Position numbers and translations under genes: made by a program. Below are positions 36,302 to 45,637 of a DNA stretch of 46,800 nt, piece by piece; positions within the stretch are counted from its first letter, which is position 1, and each line of letters begins with the position of its first letter. The notes under the pieces were generated by a model. The model was given only the letters and a program-made list of their open reading frames with translations. It was not told the DNA's origin and ran no database searches. The DNA is from Atlanticothrix silvestris CENA357 (lineage in GTDB: Bacteria; Cyanobacteriota; Cyanobacteriia; Cyanobacteriales; Nostocaceae). The stretch covers positions 80,718-127,517 of the forward strand of contig NZ_JAECZB010000007.1 of assembly GCF_016056295.1 (NCBI RefSeq), in the 5' to 3' direction.

Positions 36302-36792
36302 TCTTCAGAGTAGTTTAGTCATTGATGAGAGAGTTATAGTTTGTTATTTGCCTAAACACACTAAAACTATCTATTCGATTAGTTATATATTATCTCAGGT
36401 ACGGTTCCGTAGCACTGCGAGGGTTTTGCCCTCACAGGCTTGAGGCGATCGCGTTATTCCTACTTTGATTAAGCAAAGCCCAAATTTTTTTATCATAATC
36501 ATACACTTATATGTAATGAAGTTATTAATTTATACCCGTTAATACATAGATGTTTTGTAATAAAAATTAAATCTGCTTCACTATAATTTAAAATTTTTGA
36601 CAGAGATTTAGATTAAATAAAAGTTTGATACTGTTGATTAGGATTAACTATTAGTAAGCTTAGAAATTAGTGATCCACTTTAAATTATGTTACATTAATC
36701 AAGTGATTACTTCAGAGGTATGCTAAGCTCAGTTTAGATAAATAAAAATATATTTTGTTACTTTTATATGCCGTTATTATCCCAACAAATTA
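36278..36792. other. Gene-free spacer of about 515 bp
   Basis: The left part holds the inverted repeat and two small adjacent hairpins (TACG/CGTA at 36400-36411, and GAGGG/CCCTC at 36419-36433) followed by a HIP1 octamer. The right part, from about 36480, is strongly AT-rich with several TATAAT-like stretches. No open frame resembles a known protein. It may be the remains of a lost gene downstream of DUF4089. Confidence 0.5.
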
Positions 36793-37128
36793 ATGCTTGA
36801 TTTAAACACTTTAGCTGAGTTCTCCCGTGGCAACTGCTTAAGTATTTGTGCATTTCTCGTGCCGGCAAACTTGATTACTACATCATTGACAATCATCCTC
36901 ACAGCACTAAATCGCCCGACACATCAAATATGGCAGGCGGCAGGGATTGCCAGCATTTTTGCTTTTGCGATGGTACTACACGTATATACTTGGTTTGCGA
37001 TTGGTGTAGTGATGGCTCCCACTTATATTTTGTTGTGTCTCGCAATAAGTTGTTCGCTAACTAATTTGGTAGCAGTTATTTGGCGAAAACGCCAATTGAG
37101 TAGTTTGCGTCTTTCTAATAACGCTTGA
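36793..37128 (+). CDS. Small hypothetical membrane protein
   Basis: 111 residues with three likely hydrophobic segments: about 16-40 (LSICAFLVPANLITTSLTIILTAL), 48-73 (AAGIASIFAFAMVLHVYTWFAIGVVM) and 75-93 (PTYILLCLAISCSLTNLVAV), then a basic tail WRKRQLSSLR. I do not recognise a family. The composition looks like a genuine membrane protein and the gene has its own upstream AT-rich region, but there is no strong ribosome site before ATG 36793. Confidence 0.6.
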   Translation: MLDLNTLAEFSRGNCLSICAFLVPANLITTSLTIILTALNRPTHQIWQAAGIASIFAFAMVLHVYTWFAIGVVMAPTYILLCLAISCSLTNLVAVIWRKRQLSSLRLSNNA

Positions 37129-37286
37129 ACACGCTAACATGTTAAAAATATTTAGCTTTATTGCTGGAAGAAAGTTCTAGGAAAATCATAACTCATCCGG
37201 CTTAAAAGCTGCGATCGCCGCTGCATCTTACAGTAATATCAGCTTAGTCAGATATAAAACTGCGATCGCACGCCTTTCCATAAAAT

Positions 37287-38435
37287 TTAATTCAATCTCT
37301 GCCGCAACCACAAAGCTAGTAGTGGCATCGCCAACTTATAAGCTTGTTCTGCACCGTAAATTAAACCTTTATGCTGTAAACCAGTCAGCGCACCTTGTAA
37401 ACTACCACCTCTAGAAAGACCATGTTTTTGAATATAGTCTTTACTTTGTGGTTTTTCTGTCGGATCTAACGCTAAACATTCCAAAAGATGCACTTGATTG
37501 GCTGGTAGAAGCATCAGCAAGGATTCGTAAGTCATCGACAAATCTTTGAGTAATCCCTCAATTGCCTCTGTGACATCTTGTTCACTAATGAAACTATCAG
37601 GCAGACATGAAGTTTGCAAACGACGGATGAGAGCCATTGCATCACCAATATGTCCTTGTACAGCATCTAGAAAAAATGTTAGTGCTTTGGAACGAGAATC
37701 AAATGTTAGTCTCTGTACGTGTAGCATTTCCCTAGCCCACACGGCTAAGATGTCTCTAGCTAAAGGGGGCAATTGCACAGTTTCTAAAGGATAATTATTT
37801 TCATCTGAGTGGTGGCTTGTTTCAGCGATAGTTGCAATCAAGACATAGTTAACATGAGTGTCCTGATTGATTTTGCGCCTGAATGTCGCTTCCCATAAAC
37901 TATTGCGATCCCAAGAACGGATATGAGGGAAACTATGCAAAATCAGCACTAGCCGCTTGTGTAAATCTACAGCAATGATTTGTGGCAATGCTAACAACAA
38001 TTCAAATGCCTGCCATAGCTGCTTTTGGCTGAGAGAACGTGACAGCTTCAGTTTTTTTTCTACATCGAAGATAAAAAAATCACTGGCATATTGATTTACC
38101 CAATTTTGAATTTTGACTAGTTCCCAGTTTTGGCTAATAGCTTCTGTTAACAGTTGTAGAAACCTTTCCCCATCTGTGGCGCGGATACAATCTATCTCCA
38201 GTACAACTGCTCCAACTTCTTGCGCTCCTCCCTTAACTAGGGTACGCCTGCCACTACCAGGTACACCGGTAATTAATAAATCACCATCTTCTGACAAGAC
38301 TTCGACAATACGCTGAAACTCTGCCGATCGCCCAATCAATTGCAATGGAGTAGACAAATCCAGACTCACAACTTTTTCGCCTTCGGGTTTAATCCTCACT
38401 CTAATCGCAAGCATACTCGATTTTTGGGCAACCAT
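37287..38435 (-). CDS. P-loop ATPase-like protein with degenerate Walker motifs
   Basis: 382 residues. The layout resembles AAA/STAND-type ATPases of the archaeal ATPase group: a box GRSAEFQRIVEVL, then the P-loop ITGVPGSGRRTLV (57-65), where the usual Lys before Thr is Arg. The strand at the Walker B position reads RLVLILHSFPHI, without the usual acidic pair. A lid-like region and a winged-helix-like C-terminus (residues about 320-382, ending AMPLLALWLRQRL) follow. It may bind nucleotide weakly or not at all; this is inference. It is divergent from the P-type ATPase gene, 108 bp apart, with a perfect palindrome between. Confidence 0.7.
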   Translation of the reverse strand: MVAQKSSMLAIRVRIKPEGEKVVSLDLSTPLQLIGRSAEFQRIVEVLSEDGDLLITGVPGSGRRTLVKGGAQEVGAVVLEIDCIRATDGERFLQLLTEAISQNWELVKIQNWVNQYASDFFIFDVEKKLKLSRSLSQKQLWQAFELLLALPQIIAVDLHKRLVLILHSFPHIRSWDRNSLWEATFRRKINQDTHVNYVLIATIAETSHHSDENNYPLETVQLPPLARDILAVWAREMLHVQRLTFDSRSKALTFFLDAVQGHIGDAMALIRRLQTSCLPDSFISEQDVTEAIEGLLKDLSMTYESLLMLLPANQVHLLECLALDPTEKPQSKDYIQKHGLSRGGSLQGALTGLQHKGLIYGAEQAYKLAMPLLALWLRQRLN

Positions 38436-38485
38436 TGAGGGTGATTATAGTAATTATTGATTTTTATTAGTTTTTTAATTAGTTA

Positions 38486-38504
38486 AGCACTAATGATTAG
38501 TGCT
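38486..38504. promoter_or_regulatory. Perfect palindrome between divergent ATPase-like genes
   Basis: AGCACTAATGATTAGTGCT has two exact 9-base arms around one central base. It sits 39 bp before the P-type ATPase start and 50 bp before the divergent gene, the place for an operator shared by both. The regulator is not known and none is adjacent. Confidence 0.6.
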
Positions 38505-38543
38505 ATTGTTGTTTTAACACTTATTTAAGGAAACTAAATAATT

Positions 38544-41294
38544 ATGGTTCAAGCTGTATCTACCGTTGCTGCACCAAGAGATAGACAGCCGGAAGTTTGG
38601 CATTCCTTGGAAATTGGGGAGGCGATCGCGCGGCTAAAAACTGATCAAGAAACAGGTTTAAGTAGCACTAGAGCAACACAGTTATTAACTGAGGTGGGTG
38701 CAAACGAACTCACTGCTAAGAAAAGCCAGCCTTGGTGGTTAAAGTTTCTGTTGCAATTTAACCAACCACTACTGATTATTTTGTTATGTGCAGGTTTAGT
38801 TAAAGCCGTCACTGGTAGCTTTGTGAACGCCGGGGTAATTTGGGGCGTGACTACAACTAATGCCATTATTGGATTTATTCAAGAGTCAAAAGCCGAGAGT
38901 GCGATTTCTGCCTTAGCTAAAGCCATTACCACCGAAGCCACAGTCTTGCGGGATGGGGAGAAAGTACGTGTACCTTCACGAGAATTAGTACCTGGAGATG
39001 TAGTACTGTTAACTTCCGGTGACAAAGTACCCGCAGACTTACGCTTAATTCAAGTCCGCAACTTGCAAATTGATGAATCTGCTCTCACGGGTGAGTCGGT
39101 AGCGATAGAAAAAAATATACGAATTCTCCAGCCTGACACACCTTTAGCAGAACGGAAAAACATGGCCTATGCCGGGGGCTTTGTGACTTTCGGACAAGGC
39201 ACTGGGATTGTTGTAGCCACTGGTAACACCACCGAAACAGGGCGAATTTCCCAATTAATGGAGCAGCATACAGATATTACTACGCCATTAACGCGCAAAT
39301 TTAATAAATTTAGCCAGAATTGGCTGTATATGGTGTTAGGGCTATCTGTTTTGTGCTTCGTTGTCGGATTGAACTCTAGAAGTGTGAACGAAGCTCTCGA
39401 AGCCGCCGTGACGCTCATAGTCAGCGCTATCCCAGAAGGTTTACCAGCAGTTGTGACTGTGACGTTGGCTATAGGTGTTTCCCGGATGGCGCGACGAAAT
39501 GCCATCATTCGGAAATTGCCAGCTGTCGAGACATTAGGTAGTGCAACCGTCATTTGTTCCGATAAAACTGGGACTTTGACAGAAAACCAAATGACAGTCC
39601 AAGCCATCTATGCCGGGGGACATCAATATACGGTTACAGGTATAGGTTATGCTCCTGATGGGGAAATTCTTAGAGATGAACACCCAGTCGATATAAAGAG
39701 CGACAGAGGTTTACAAGAATGTTTAATTGCCGGATTACTCTGCAATGATTCTCACCTGGAAACTAAAAACAGCAGGTGGGTGGTGATGGGAGATCCTACA
39801 GAAGGTGCTTTGATTGCGTCAGCGAATAAAGCTGGTTTTAGTCAGCCTACTTTCGACAAGCAAATGCCCAGAATCGATAGTATTCCTTTTGAGTCTGATT
39901 ATCAGTACATGGCGACTTTGCATGACACACCCAGAGGTAAAACTATTTATGTCAAGGGTTCAGTAGAGGCAATTTTGCAACGCTGTAACTTGATGCTGAA
40001 CAGCGAAGGACAACCGCACCCCTTAGATTGTGTAGAAACCTTATCACGAGCCAACATTGAACGGGAAGTCAATATCATGGCGCGTCAGGGCTTGCGAGTC
40101 TTAGCCCTAGCGGAAAAGCCTGTAACAGATGAGCAAAATACAGTAGATCATCCACATATTGCTGATGGGTTAATCTTTTTGGGATTGCAAGGAATGATTG
40201 ATCCGCCGCGTGAGAGTGCAATTAAAGCGGTGCAAGCCTGTCAATCAGCCGGAATTCAGGTAAAGATGATCACAGGAGATCACGCTGTCACAGCGCAGGC
40301 GATCGCCCAGAGAATGGGAATTAACAAAAATGGCTCAGTTCTAGCTTTTACAGGTGCAGAACTCGCCCAAATGGATAAAACAGAACTCGCTCAAGTTGCC
40401 GAAGAAGGCGTAGTCTTTGCCCGTGTCGCACCAGAGCAAAAACTGCGTCTAGTCGAAGCTTTACAATCCAAAGGCGAAGTTGTCGCCATGACTGGGGATG
40501 GTGTCAACGATGCACCAGCCTTAAAACAAGCAGACATTGGGATAGCAATGGGTGGCGCAGGTACGGAAGTAGCTAAAGAAGCTTCAGATATGCTACTCAC
40601 CGATGATAATTTTGCCTCCATTGAAGCGGCTGTAGAAGAAGGACGAGCCGTTTATAAAAATATCATCAAAGCGATTTGCTTTATTCTGCCTGTAAACGGT
40701 GGAGAATCAATGACGATTTTAATTAGTACATTATTGGCTAGAGATTTGCCGATTTTATCTCTACAAGTTCTCTGGCTCAATATGTTGAACTCTATCACCA
40801 TGACAGTACCTTTGGCATTTGAACCTAAAAGCCAAAAGGTGATGCAACAACCACCACGTCATCCCAACGAACCTTTATTATCAGGCAGTCGGATACAGCG
40901 AATTTTAGCAATTTCTCTATTTAACTGGATTGTAATCTTCGGGGTGTTTGAATACATCCGCCAAACAACAGGCAATATAGATTTAGCTCGAACAATGTCG
41001 ATTAACGCTCTAATTGCCGGACGGATATTTTATCTGTTGAGTATTAGCCAATTGATCCCAAATCTGATTGCCAAGATGGACGGCACAATGAAAGAGAATG
41101 TTGATATTCCCGCCATCGGTTTTGGAATTGTCGGAGCAATTCTATTACAAATTGTCTTTGCTCATGTGCCATTGATTAATGAAGTATTTGAAACAGCACC
41201 GTTGACTTTGCAACAGTGGTTGTTCTGTTTAGGCGTAGGTTCACCGATGATTTTGTGGGCTACAGTTGTGAACCGTTTAGACCCACCAAATTAA
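38544..41294 (+). CDS. P2-type cation-transporting ATPase
   Basis: 916 residues of the P-type ATPase family with all core motifs: TGES in the actuator, PEGLP in helix M4 (Glu298), Asp340 in DKTGTLTENQM as the phosphorylated residue, the KGS nucleotide-binding site, MITGDH, and MTGDGVNDAPALKQADIG near the hinge. About ten membrane helices are expected. M5 keeps Asn718 and Glu721 (VNGGES), but M6 reads LNMLNSITMTVP, with Ser750 where calcium pumps have Asp. So calcium is not certain; Na+, K+ or another cation is possible. ATG at 38544 with AAGGAAAC upstream. Resembles the Pma1/PacL-type pumps of cyanobacteria. Confidence 0.9.
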   Translation: MVQAVSTVAAPRDRQPEVWHSLEIGEAIARLKTDQETGLSSTRATQLLTEVGANELTAKKSQPWWLKFLLQFNQPLLIILLCAGLVKAVTGSFVNAGVIWGVTTTNAIIGFIQESKAESAISALAKAITTEATVLRDGEKVRVPSRELVPGDVVLLTSGDKVPADLRLIQVRNLQIDESALTGESVAIEKNIRILQPDTPLAERKNMAYAGGFVTFGQGTGIVVATGNTTETGRISQLMEQHTDITTPLTRKFNKFSQNWLYMVLGLSVLCFVVGLNSRSVNEALEAAVTLIVSAIPEGLPAVVTVTLAIGVSRMARRNAIIRKLPAVETLGSATVICSDKTGTLTENQMTVQAIYAGGHQYTVTGIGYAPDGEILRDEHPVDIKSDRGLQECLIAGLLCNDSHLETKNSRWVVMGDPTEGALIASANKAGFSQPTFDKQMPRIDSIPFESDYQYMATLHDTPRGKTIYVKGSVEAILQRCNLMLNSEGQPHPLDCVETLSRANIEREVNIMARQGLRVLALAEKPVTDEQNTVDHPHIADGLIFLGLQGMIDPPRESAIKAVQACQSAGIQVKMITGDHAVTAQAIAQRMGINKNGSVLAFTGAELAQMDKTELAQVAEEGVVFARVAPEQKLRLVEALQSKGEVVAMTGDGVNDAPALKQADIGIAMGGAGTEVAKEASDMLLTDDNFASIEAAVEEGRAVYKNIIKAICFILPVNGGESMTILISTLLARDLPILSLQVLWLNMLNSITMTVPLAFEPKSQKVMQQPPRHPNEPLLSGSRIQRILAISLFNWIVIFGVFEYIRQTTGNIDLARTMSINALIAGRIFYLLSISQLIPNLIAKMDGTMKENVDIPAIGFGIVGAILLQIVFAHVPLINEVFETAPLTLQQWLFCLGVGSPMILWATVVNRLDPPN

Positions 41295-41336
41295 TGATTA
41301 TAAAACTAAGATAACGTGAGTTCGGGATAAGGGAAA

Positions 41337-41381
41337 GGGCAGGTAGTAAGCTGAAAATAGCGTTAAATTCAGCACCTGCCC
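41337..41381 (+). repeat. Two-part hairpin before the IS982 remnant
   Basis: GGGCAGGT (41337-41344) pairs with ACCTGCCC (41374-41381), and GCTGAA (41350-41355) with TTCAGC (41368-41373), with a five-base bulge. It sits between the P-type ATPase stop and the first codon of the dead transposase. It could be the ATPase terminator or the sub-terminal hairpin of the element. Confidence 0.6.
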
Positions 41382-41382
41382 T

Positions 41383-41737
41383 ATATTTAGTTTAGAAGCA
41401 TTATTCTGCCACGTAGACGATTTCTGCGAGAAATTTGAAGCTAAATGGCACAAAAGCCGACTAAAACATGGAGGAATCAAGCGAGTTCGAGCAAAGAGCT
41501 TGTGCTTTAAGCGTTATGACAATTTTAATTGCGTTTCACCAAAAGCATTACCGAAATTTCAAGCGTTTTTATTTAGAACATGTAGAGAAACAATGGGAAT
41601 GTGCATTTCCAGGTCTTCCAAGCTACCAACGATTCGTTGAATGGATGCCATCTGTGCAAGCGATCGCTTGTATTGATTTTGAGCCTAAAACTTCTGCCTG
41701 TAATGCTTGCCAAAAAGACCTGCGAAAGCTTTGTTAA
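41383..41737 (+). pseudogene. Decayed IS982-family transposase
   Basis: Two frames together give the N-terminal part of an IS982 transposase. From 41383 the frame reads I-FSLEALFCHVDDFCEKFEAK, then WHKSRLKHGGIKRVRAKSLC, where ATA replaces the start ATG. It breaks at about 41505; the other frame continues with VMTILIAFHQKHYRNFKRFY and SYQRFVEWMP. After MPS the family's next part is missing or scrambled (AIACIDFEPKTSACN) and a stop is reached at 41737. The family is about 300 residues, so more than half is lost, including most of the catalytic DDE region. No right-end inverted repeat is seen. Confidence 0.75.
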
Positions 41738-41848
41738 AATTTTAAAACTGGATAATTTGCATATTCCTTTTTAAAGAAGTTAGGGATTTTAAAGTATCGC
41801 CATTAAGTCCATAAGCTCCACGCTTAGACTCTGTTAAAGTGGGGTAGT

Positions 41849-44800
41849 TCAATTCATCTTACCTGCAATAGTGAATGCCGCCCAGTAATAAGGATGATGA
41901 TAAAGCTTTTTATCTGGTGTCATTTTACTACTTCTATATAGATGTGTTGCTAAATAAGCCCTAACTCTTAACTCTTCAGATTGCAAATTATTGAGTAAGT
42001 CTTCATACCATTTTGTTAATTCTACTGCGGTTAGTTCTTTTAGCCATGTCGTTGCTTCAGCTAATGCAGCGGTTGGTGATTTATCTTCCTGTAGCTTGCG
42101 ATAAAACTCTATCATCACCAAGGCGCTCGCAGATGATTCTACAGTCCAAAGAGTACTTACTACATAGGGAACTTTTCTACAGAGAAAACCATTGACTAAA
42201 CTTATATACTCGGTAGTAGTATTGTATTTGTTAATATTTGTAGTTTCACAAGCAGAGAGAGTTACCAAATTGTAGCTAGATAAAGTTCTTTGACAGATCT
42301 CTTCTAGAGTCAGTTTATCTTCACCTGCTAAAGCTAATTCTGATTTTTTAGGCTCACTATTATTGTTAACAACATGTCCCGTAAAATGCAATATATTATT
42401 ACTATTAAATAAGGCATTTTCAACAATGTTTTTAGTAGCTTTTGCTCCCTGGATGCGTTGAGGATTATTAAACATCTGACTGACAATTTCAGATTCTAGT
42501 TGGGCAAATTTTAATGTGGCATAACCTGTACTATTAGGATGTTCAATACTGAGCAATTTTTGAGATATTGACTGCTGTACATTTTTAGTTTTTAAAGTCA
42601 GACCTACTTGAATACTAGGCAAATAATTAATAGTAAAATTAGATGCTACACTCAGTAAATCTTCTTGATAGGGATAAAACAGTGCATGAAGAGGCAATCT
42701 GTGCAAGTCACGGTGGGGAATGAGAATTAGTTGGGTGATATCTTCAAGTTCTTGTTCAATTGTGGAAATTTGGAGAATATTTTTCAGTTTTAACAGCCTC
42801 GACTCCATTTCTGAACGCCATGAATGATTGCTTTTGCTTTGTTGAGATGGGACTTGGCTACTATATTCCCGGTGTGTTTGATTCCAATCTTCTAGCCAAT
42901 TTTCAAATTCAATTAAGCGTCTTGCGGCTTCTGTTAAAGGCAATTCATGGTGGAATGCAGTGGTTTCTTCTAAAGATATTTTTCCTACATCTTGTATGGG
43001 TGTAAAGACCAGGATAGGTGATGGCGCTTCGTCTTTAATAATGAAAGTATGTAGAGCTACCGGGCTAATATGCCAGTAAATAATTGCTGTGGTGGGATTA
43101 AGCAGTTGTTGAACTGATTCATAACTAGGTGAATAAATTTCTTCATTCCAATCGAACAACAGCCAGGTTAAGCAAGAATTTTTGATTTTTTCTGCCATTT
43201 CCCAGGCTTCCACCAAATCACCATAATCTACATGTACATCAACTGCTAATTGCCAAAGTCCGGCAAATTTGAGAGCCAGCTGCTTTTTACTTTCATCAGG
43301 GCGAGTAGGTTCATTGAGCAATTGTTGTAGTAGATTTATGCTGTGTTGCTGTAATTGTTGTGCTTGTGCTGTTTCTCCTAAACCCAAAAGTGCTTTGATT
43401 AGAGATTGTAAAACTTCCAGATGTAATTGGGGAAAATCTTCACTCGTGAGGGTTAATAGCGCCTGATTATATTCAGTTACAGCATTATGCCAATAATTAC
43501 GGGCTGTAGGATATTTCTTGCCTAGATCGTAATGTGCATTACCGATCGCTAAATGTAATCTCCCCCAACCTTCAGGGTAAGTATCCGGAGGGACATGTTT
43601 CAACCCTTCCTCATAACTGGCTATTTTACCTTCATAGCCACCAGACTTGAGGGTGGGGTTTGCTGTTACTATGCTAGTTGACAAACTTGATAGCGTGTCG
43701 CTATTGACTAAATGACCAACTGCTGTACCTCGACCAATCCAAGCTTCCCAATAGTCGAGTTTGATTTGTAAGGCGTTGTCGTAAGAGGCGATCGCTTCAG
43801 CAAATTGTTCTAAATAAAACAGTGCTACTGCTTGGTTGTACCAAGCTAAGTGAAAGTCTGGTTTAATCACTATGGCTTGGCGATAAGAATCAATCGCTTC
43901 CTCGCGGCGTACTAGGTTATCTAACGCTACACCCCGGTTGTACCAAGCTAAGTAGAAGTTAGGTTGACTTAAGAGGGCTTTGTCCCAAGAAGCGATCGCT
44001 TCTGACCAACGTTTTAAATTAAACAGGACTACACCCCGGTCAATCCAGACTTCATGAAAACCCGGTTCAAGTTCTAAAGCTTCGTCATAAGATGCGATCG
44101 CTTCTTCATGTTGTTCACTGACAGCTAGTGCTATACCTCGAAAATACCAGTTTTCTGGGTCTTGGGGTTCCAAACGCACAGCTTGATCATAAGATGCGAT
44201 TGCTTCCCACAGTTGCCCTAACTTCAGTAGTGCTAAACCCTTGCTAGACCAAGCATCTGGGTAATTAGGCTGAATTTCTATGGCTTGTTCAAAAGAAGCG
44301 ATTGCTTCCTCAAATTGTCCTAATTCGCCTAAGGTTCCACCGCGGTTATGCCAAGCTTTGTAGTAGTCGGGTTTCAATTCTATAGCTTGGTTATAAGAAG
44401 CGATCGCCTCAGCAAAATGTTTTAAATGAAATAAAGTTAAACCTCTGTTAAACCAATATTTACAAGAGTCGGGTTTCAATTCTATAGCTTGGTTATAAGA
44501 AGCGATCGCCCCTAATAAATCACCCGTTTTGGCTTGCTGAAGACCTTGGTAAAACCATGCTTGTGCTTGGGTTAAGGGATTTGACTGATTGGTTGTAATA
44601 ACTGGACTTTGGCTTGTGAAAGTTGCCAGATTGGAAGCTAGCTGTTGGGCTAAATTAGTACTTTGATCCAACCTTACTAATAATTCATCCAGGGTGTCGG
44701 CTACTTCTGGCTCTAAATTCGTGAGAGACTGATCCCAAACTCTCTCTTCTGAAACGATATGGGCTGGGGTTTTGACTACACAGTCTAATGAAAGTTCGCT

Positions 44801-45637
44801 TAAATTAGCAATCACATCTTCTTCAGCAGGAACAAGCAAGGGTAGTACTTTTGGGGTTTCGGCTTCTTTTGGTGTATATTTTGGAATCAGATTTTCTGAG
44901 TTTTCCTGAGGTAATAAGGTTGTGGCTTCAACAACTTCTTCCTGTTGATATTCCCAAATCCGCGAGCCTATTTGCTCATGTGTTACTGCTGCTGCGGTTT
45001 CAACTTCTTCACTTTTATACTCTAAGCGAAACCTTCTTGATTGCTCATTCGCATCTTCATCACCAGCAATTTGGGATGCTGGCGCGGTTTCAGTTTCTAG
45101 CTCATCAGACTCCCACAACAGTTCGCCTAAATTACGTATCAACTCCTGTCCTGGAGAGTTTATTAGGCTTTCGGACGTTTCGGAAGTTGTAGTTTCGGCT
45201 TCTGGCTCCTGATTGTCCTCGTACCATTCGCTTAAATTACGTGTCAATAGCTGTATGCCAATGTCATAGGAAAGTTCTCCAATTGTACCGACACCAAGTT
45301 CACCTAACTGCACCATCCGCGTTGCTAACTGATGATTTGGTGCGGGTGATGTGAGCAATTTTTCGCCAAAAATCAGCAGCCAATCTATCCAACGCTCAAC
45401 GCTAATGCGTTCTTCCATTCGTTCTAGATACTTTATTGCCCACTGTTGTTCTCGTCCTTGATATACACCTTCCAACAGTTCATTAAACAAAAGTTCCAGA
45501 TCCGCATTCGTGAGTTGAGGTGGTGATTCTACAACTTTATGTCCCCTCGCAGTCTTGATAACACGAGTCTGCTGACTACCAACGGGGCTGTTTAAAAACG
45601 TTTTAAGCCACTGCAATAGCTGCGTGAGATCTGCCAT
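41849..45637 (-). CDS. TPR-CHAT domain protein (caspase-like peptidase)
   Basis: 1262 residues. An N-terminal module at about 41-140 (ADLELLFNELLEGVYQGREQ, ERWIDWLLIFGEKLL, MVQLGELGVGTIG) is shared with the next upstream gene. An acidic linker to about 345 includes the LDELLVRLDQSTNLAQQLA element. Eight 34-residue TPR units at about 359-640 carry the repeated EAIASYNQAIELKPD motif, followed by further helical repeats to about 850. A CHAT domain ends the protein, with the catalytic pair His1088 in LHFTGHV and Cys1130 in LSACET. CHAT proteins are caspase-like cysteine peptidases used in bacterial defence and cell death. ATG at 45637. Confidence 0.9.
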   Translation of the reverse strand: MADLTQLLQWLKTFLNSPVGSQQTRVIKTARGHKVVESPPQLTNADLELLFNELLEGVYQGREQQWAIKYLERMEERISVERWIDWLLIFGEKLLTSPAPNHQLATRMVQLGELGVGTIGELSYDIGIQLLTRNLSEWYEDNQEPEAETTTSETSESLINSPGQELIRNLGELLWESDELETETAPASQIAGDEDANEQSRRFRLEYKSEEVETAAAVTHEQIGSRIWEYQQEEVVEATTLLPQENSENLIPKYTPKEAETPKVLPLLVPAEEDVIANLSELSLDCVVKTPAHIVSEERVWDQSLTNLEPEVADTLDELLVRLDQSTNLAQQLASNLATFTSQSPVITTNQSNPLTQAQAWFYQGLQQAKTGDLLGAIASYNQAIELKPDSCKYWFNRGLTLFHLKHFAEAIASYNQAIELKPDYYKAWHNRGGTLGELGQFEEAIASFEQAIEIQPNYPDAWSSKGLALLKLGQLWEAIASYDQAVRLEPQDPENWYFRGIALAVSEQHEEAIASYDEALELEPGFHEVWIDRGVVLFNLKRWSEAIASWDKALLSQPNFYLAWYNRGVALDNLVRREEAIDSYRQAIVIKPDFHLAWYNQAVALFYLEQFAEAIASYDNALQIKLDYWEAWIGRGTAVGHLVNSDTLSSLSTSIVTANPTLKSGGYEGKIASYEEGLKHVPPDTYPEGWGRLHLAIGNAHYDLGKKYPTARNYWHNAVTEYNQALLTLTSEDFPQLHLEVLQSLIKALLGLGETAQAQQLQQHSINLLQQLLNEPTRPDESKKQLALKFAGLWQLAVDVHVDYGDLVEAWEMAEKIKNSCLTWLLFDWNEEIYSPSYESVQQLLNPTTAIIYWHISPVALHTFIIKDEAPSPILVFTPIQDVGKISLEETTAFHHELPLTEAARRLIEFENWLEDWNQTHREYSSQVPSQQSKSNHSWRSEMESRLLKLKNILQISTIEQELEDITQLILIPHRDLHRLPLHALFYPYQEDLLSVASNFTINYLPSIQVGLTLKTKNVQQSISQKLLSIEHPNSTGYATLKFAQLESEIVSQMFNNPQRIQGAKATKNIVENALFNSNNILHFTGHVVNNNSEPKKSELALAGEDKLTLEEICQRTLSSYNLVTLSACETTNINKYNTTTEYISLVNGFLCRKVPYVVSTLWTVESSASALVMIEFYRKLQEDKSPTAALAEATTWLKELTAVELTKWYEDLLNNLQSEELRVRAYLATHLYRSSKMTPDKKLYHHPYYWAAFTIAGKMN
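44365..44510 (-). repeat. Exact 44-base repeat within TPR coding DNA
   Basis: 44365-44408 and 44467-44510 are identical and 102 bp apart, exactly one 34-codon TPR. Each copy holds a HIP1 octamer in frame, reading E-A-I-A or G-A-I-A. This suggests recent duplication or gene conversion of a TPR unit. Confidence 0.85.

Noticed and set aside
36400-36433. tRNA or structured RNA from two adjacent hairpins
   Set aside because: Stems are four to five pairs only and no cloverleaf or anticodon arm can be built.
36207-36443. Open frame of 78 codons after DUF4089
   Set aside because: It overlaps the end of DUF4089, spans an inverted repeat and resembles nothing known; treated as chance.
44360-44520. 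CRISPR-like direct repeats
   Set aside because: Period of 102 bp equals a TPR and the frame is coding; no spacers.
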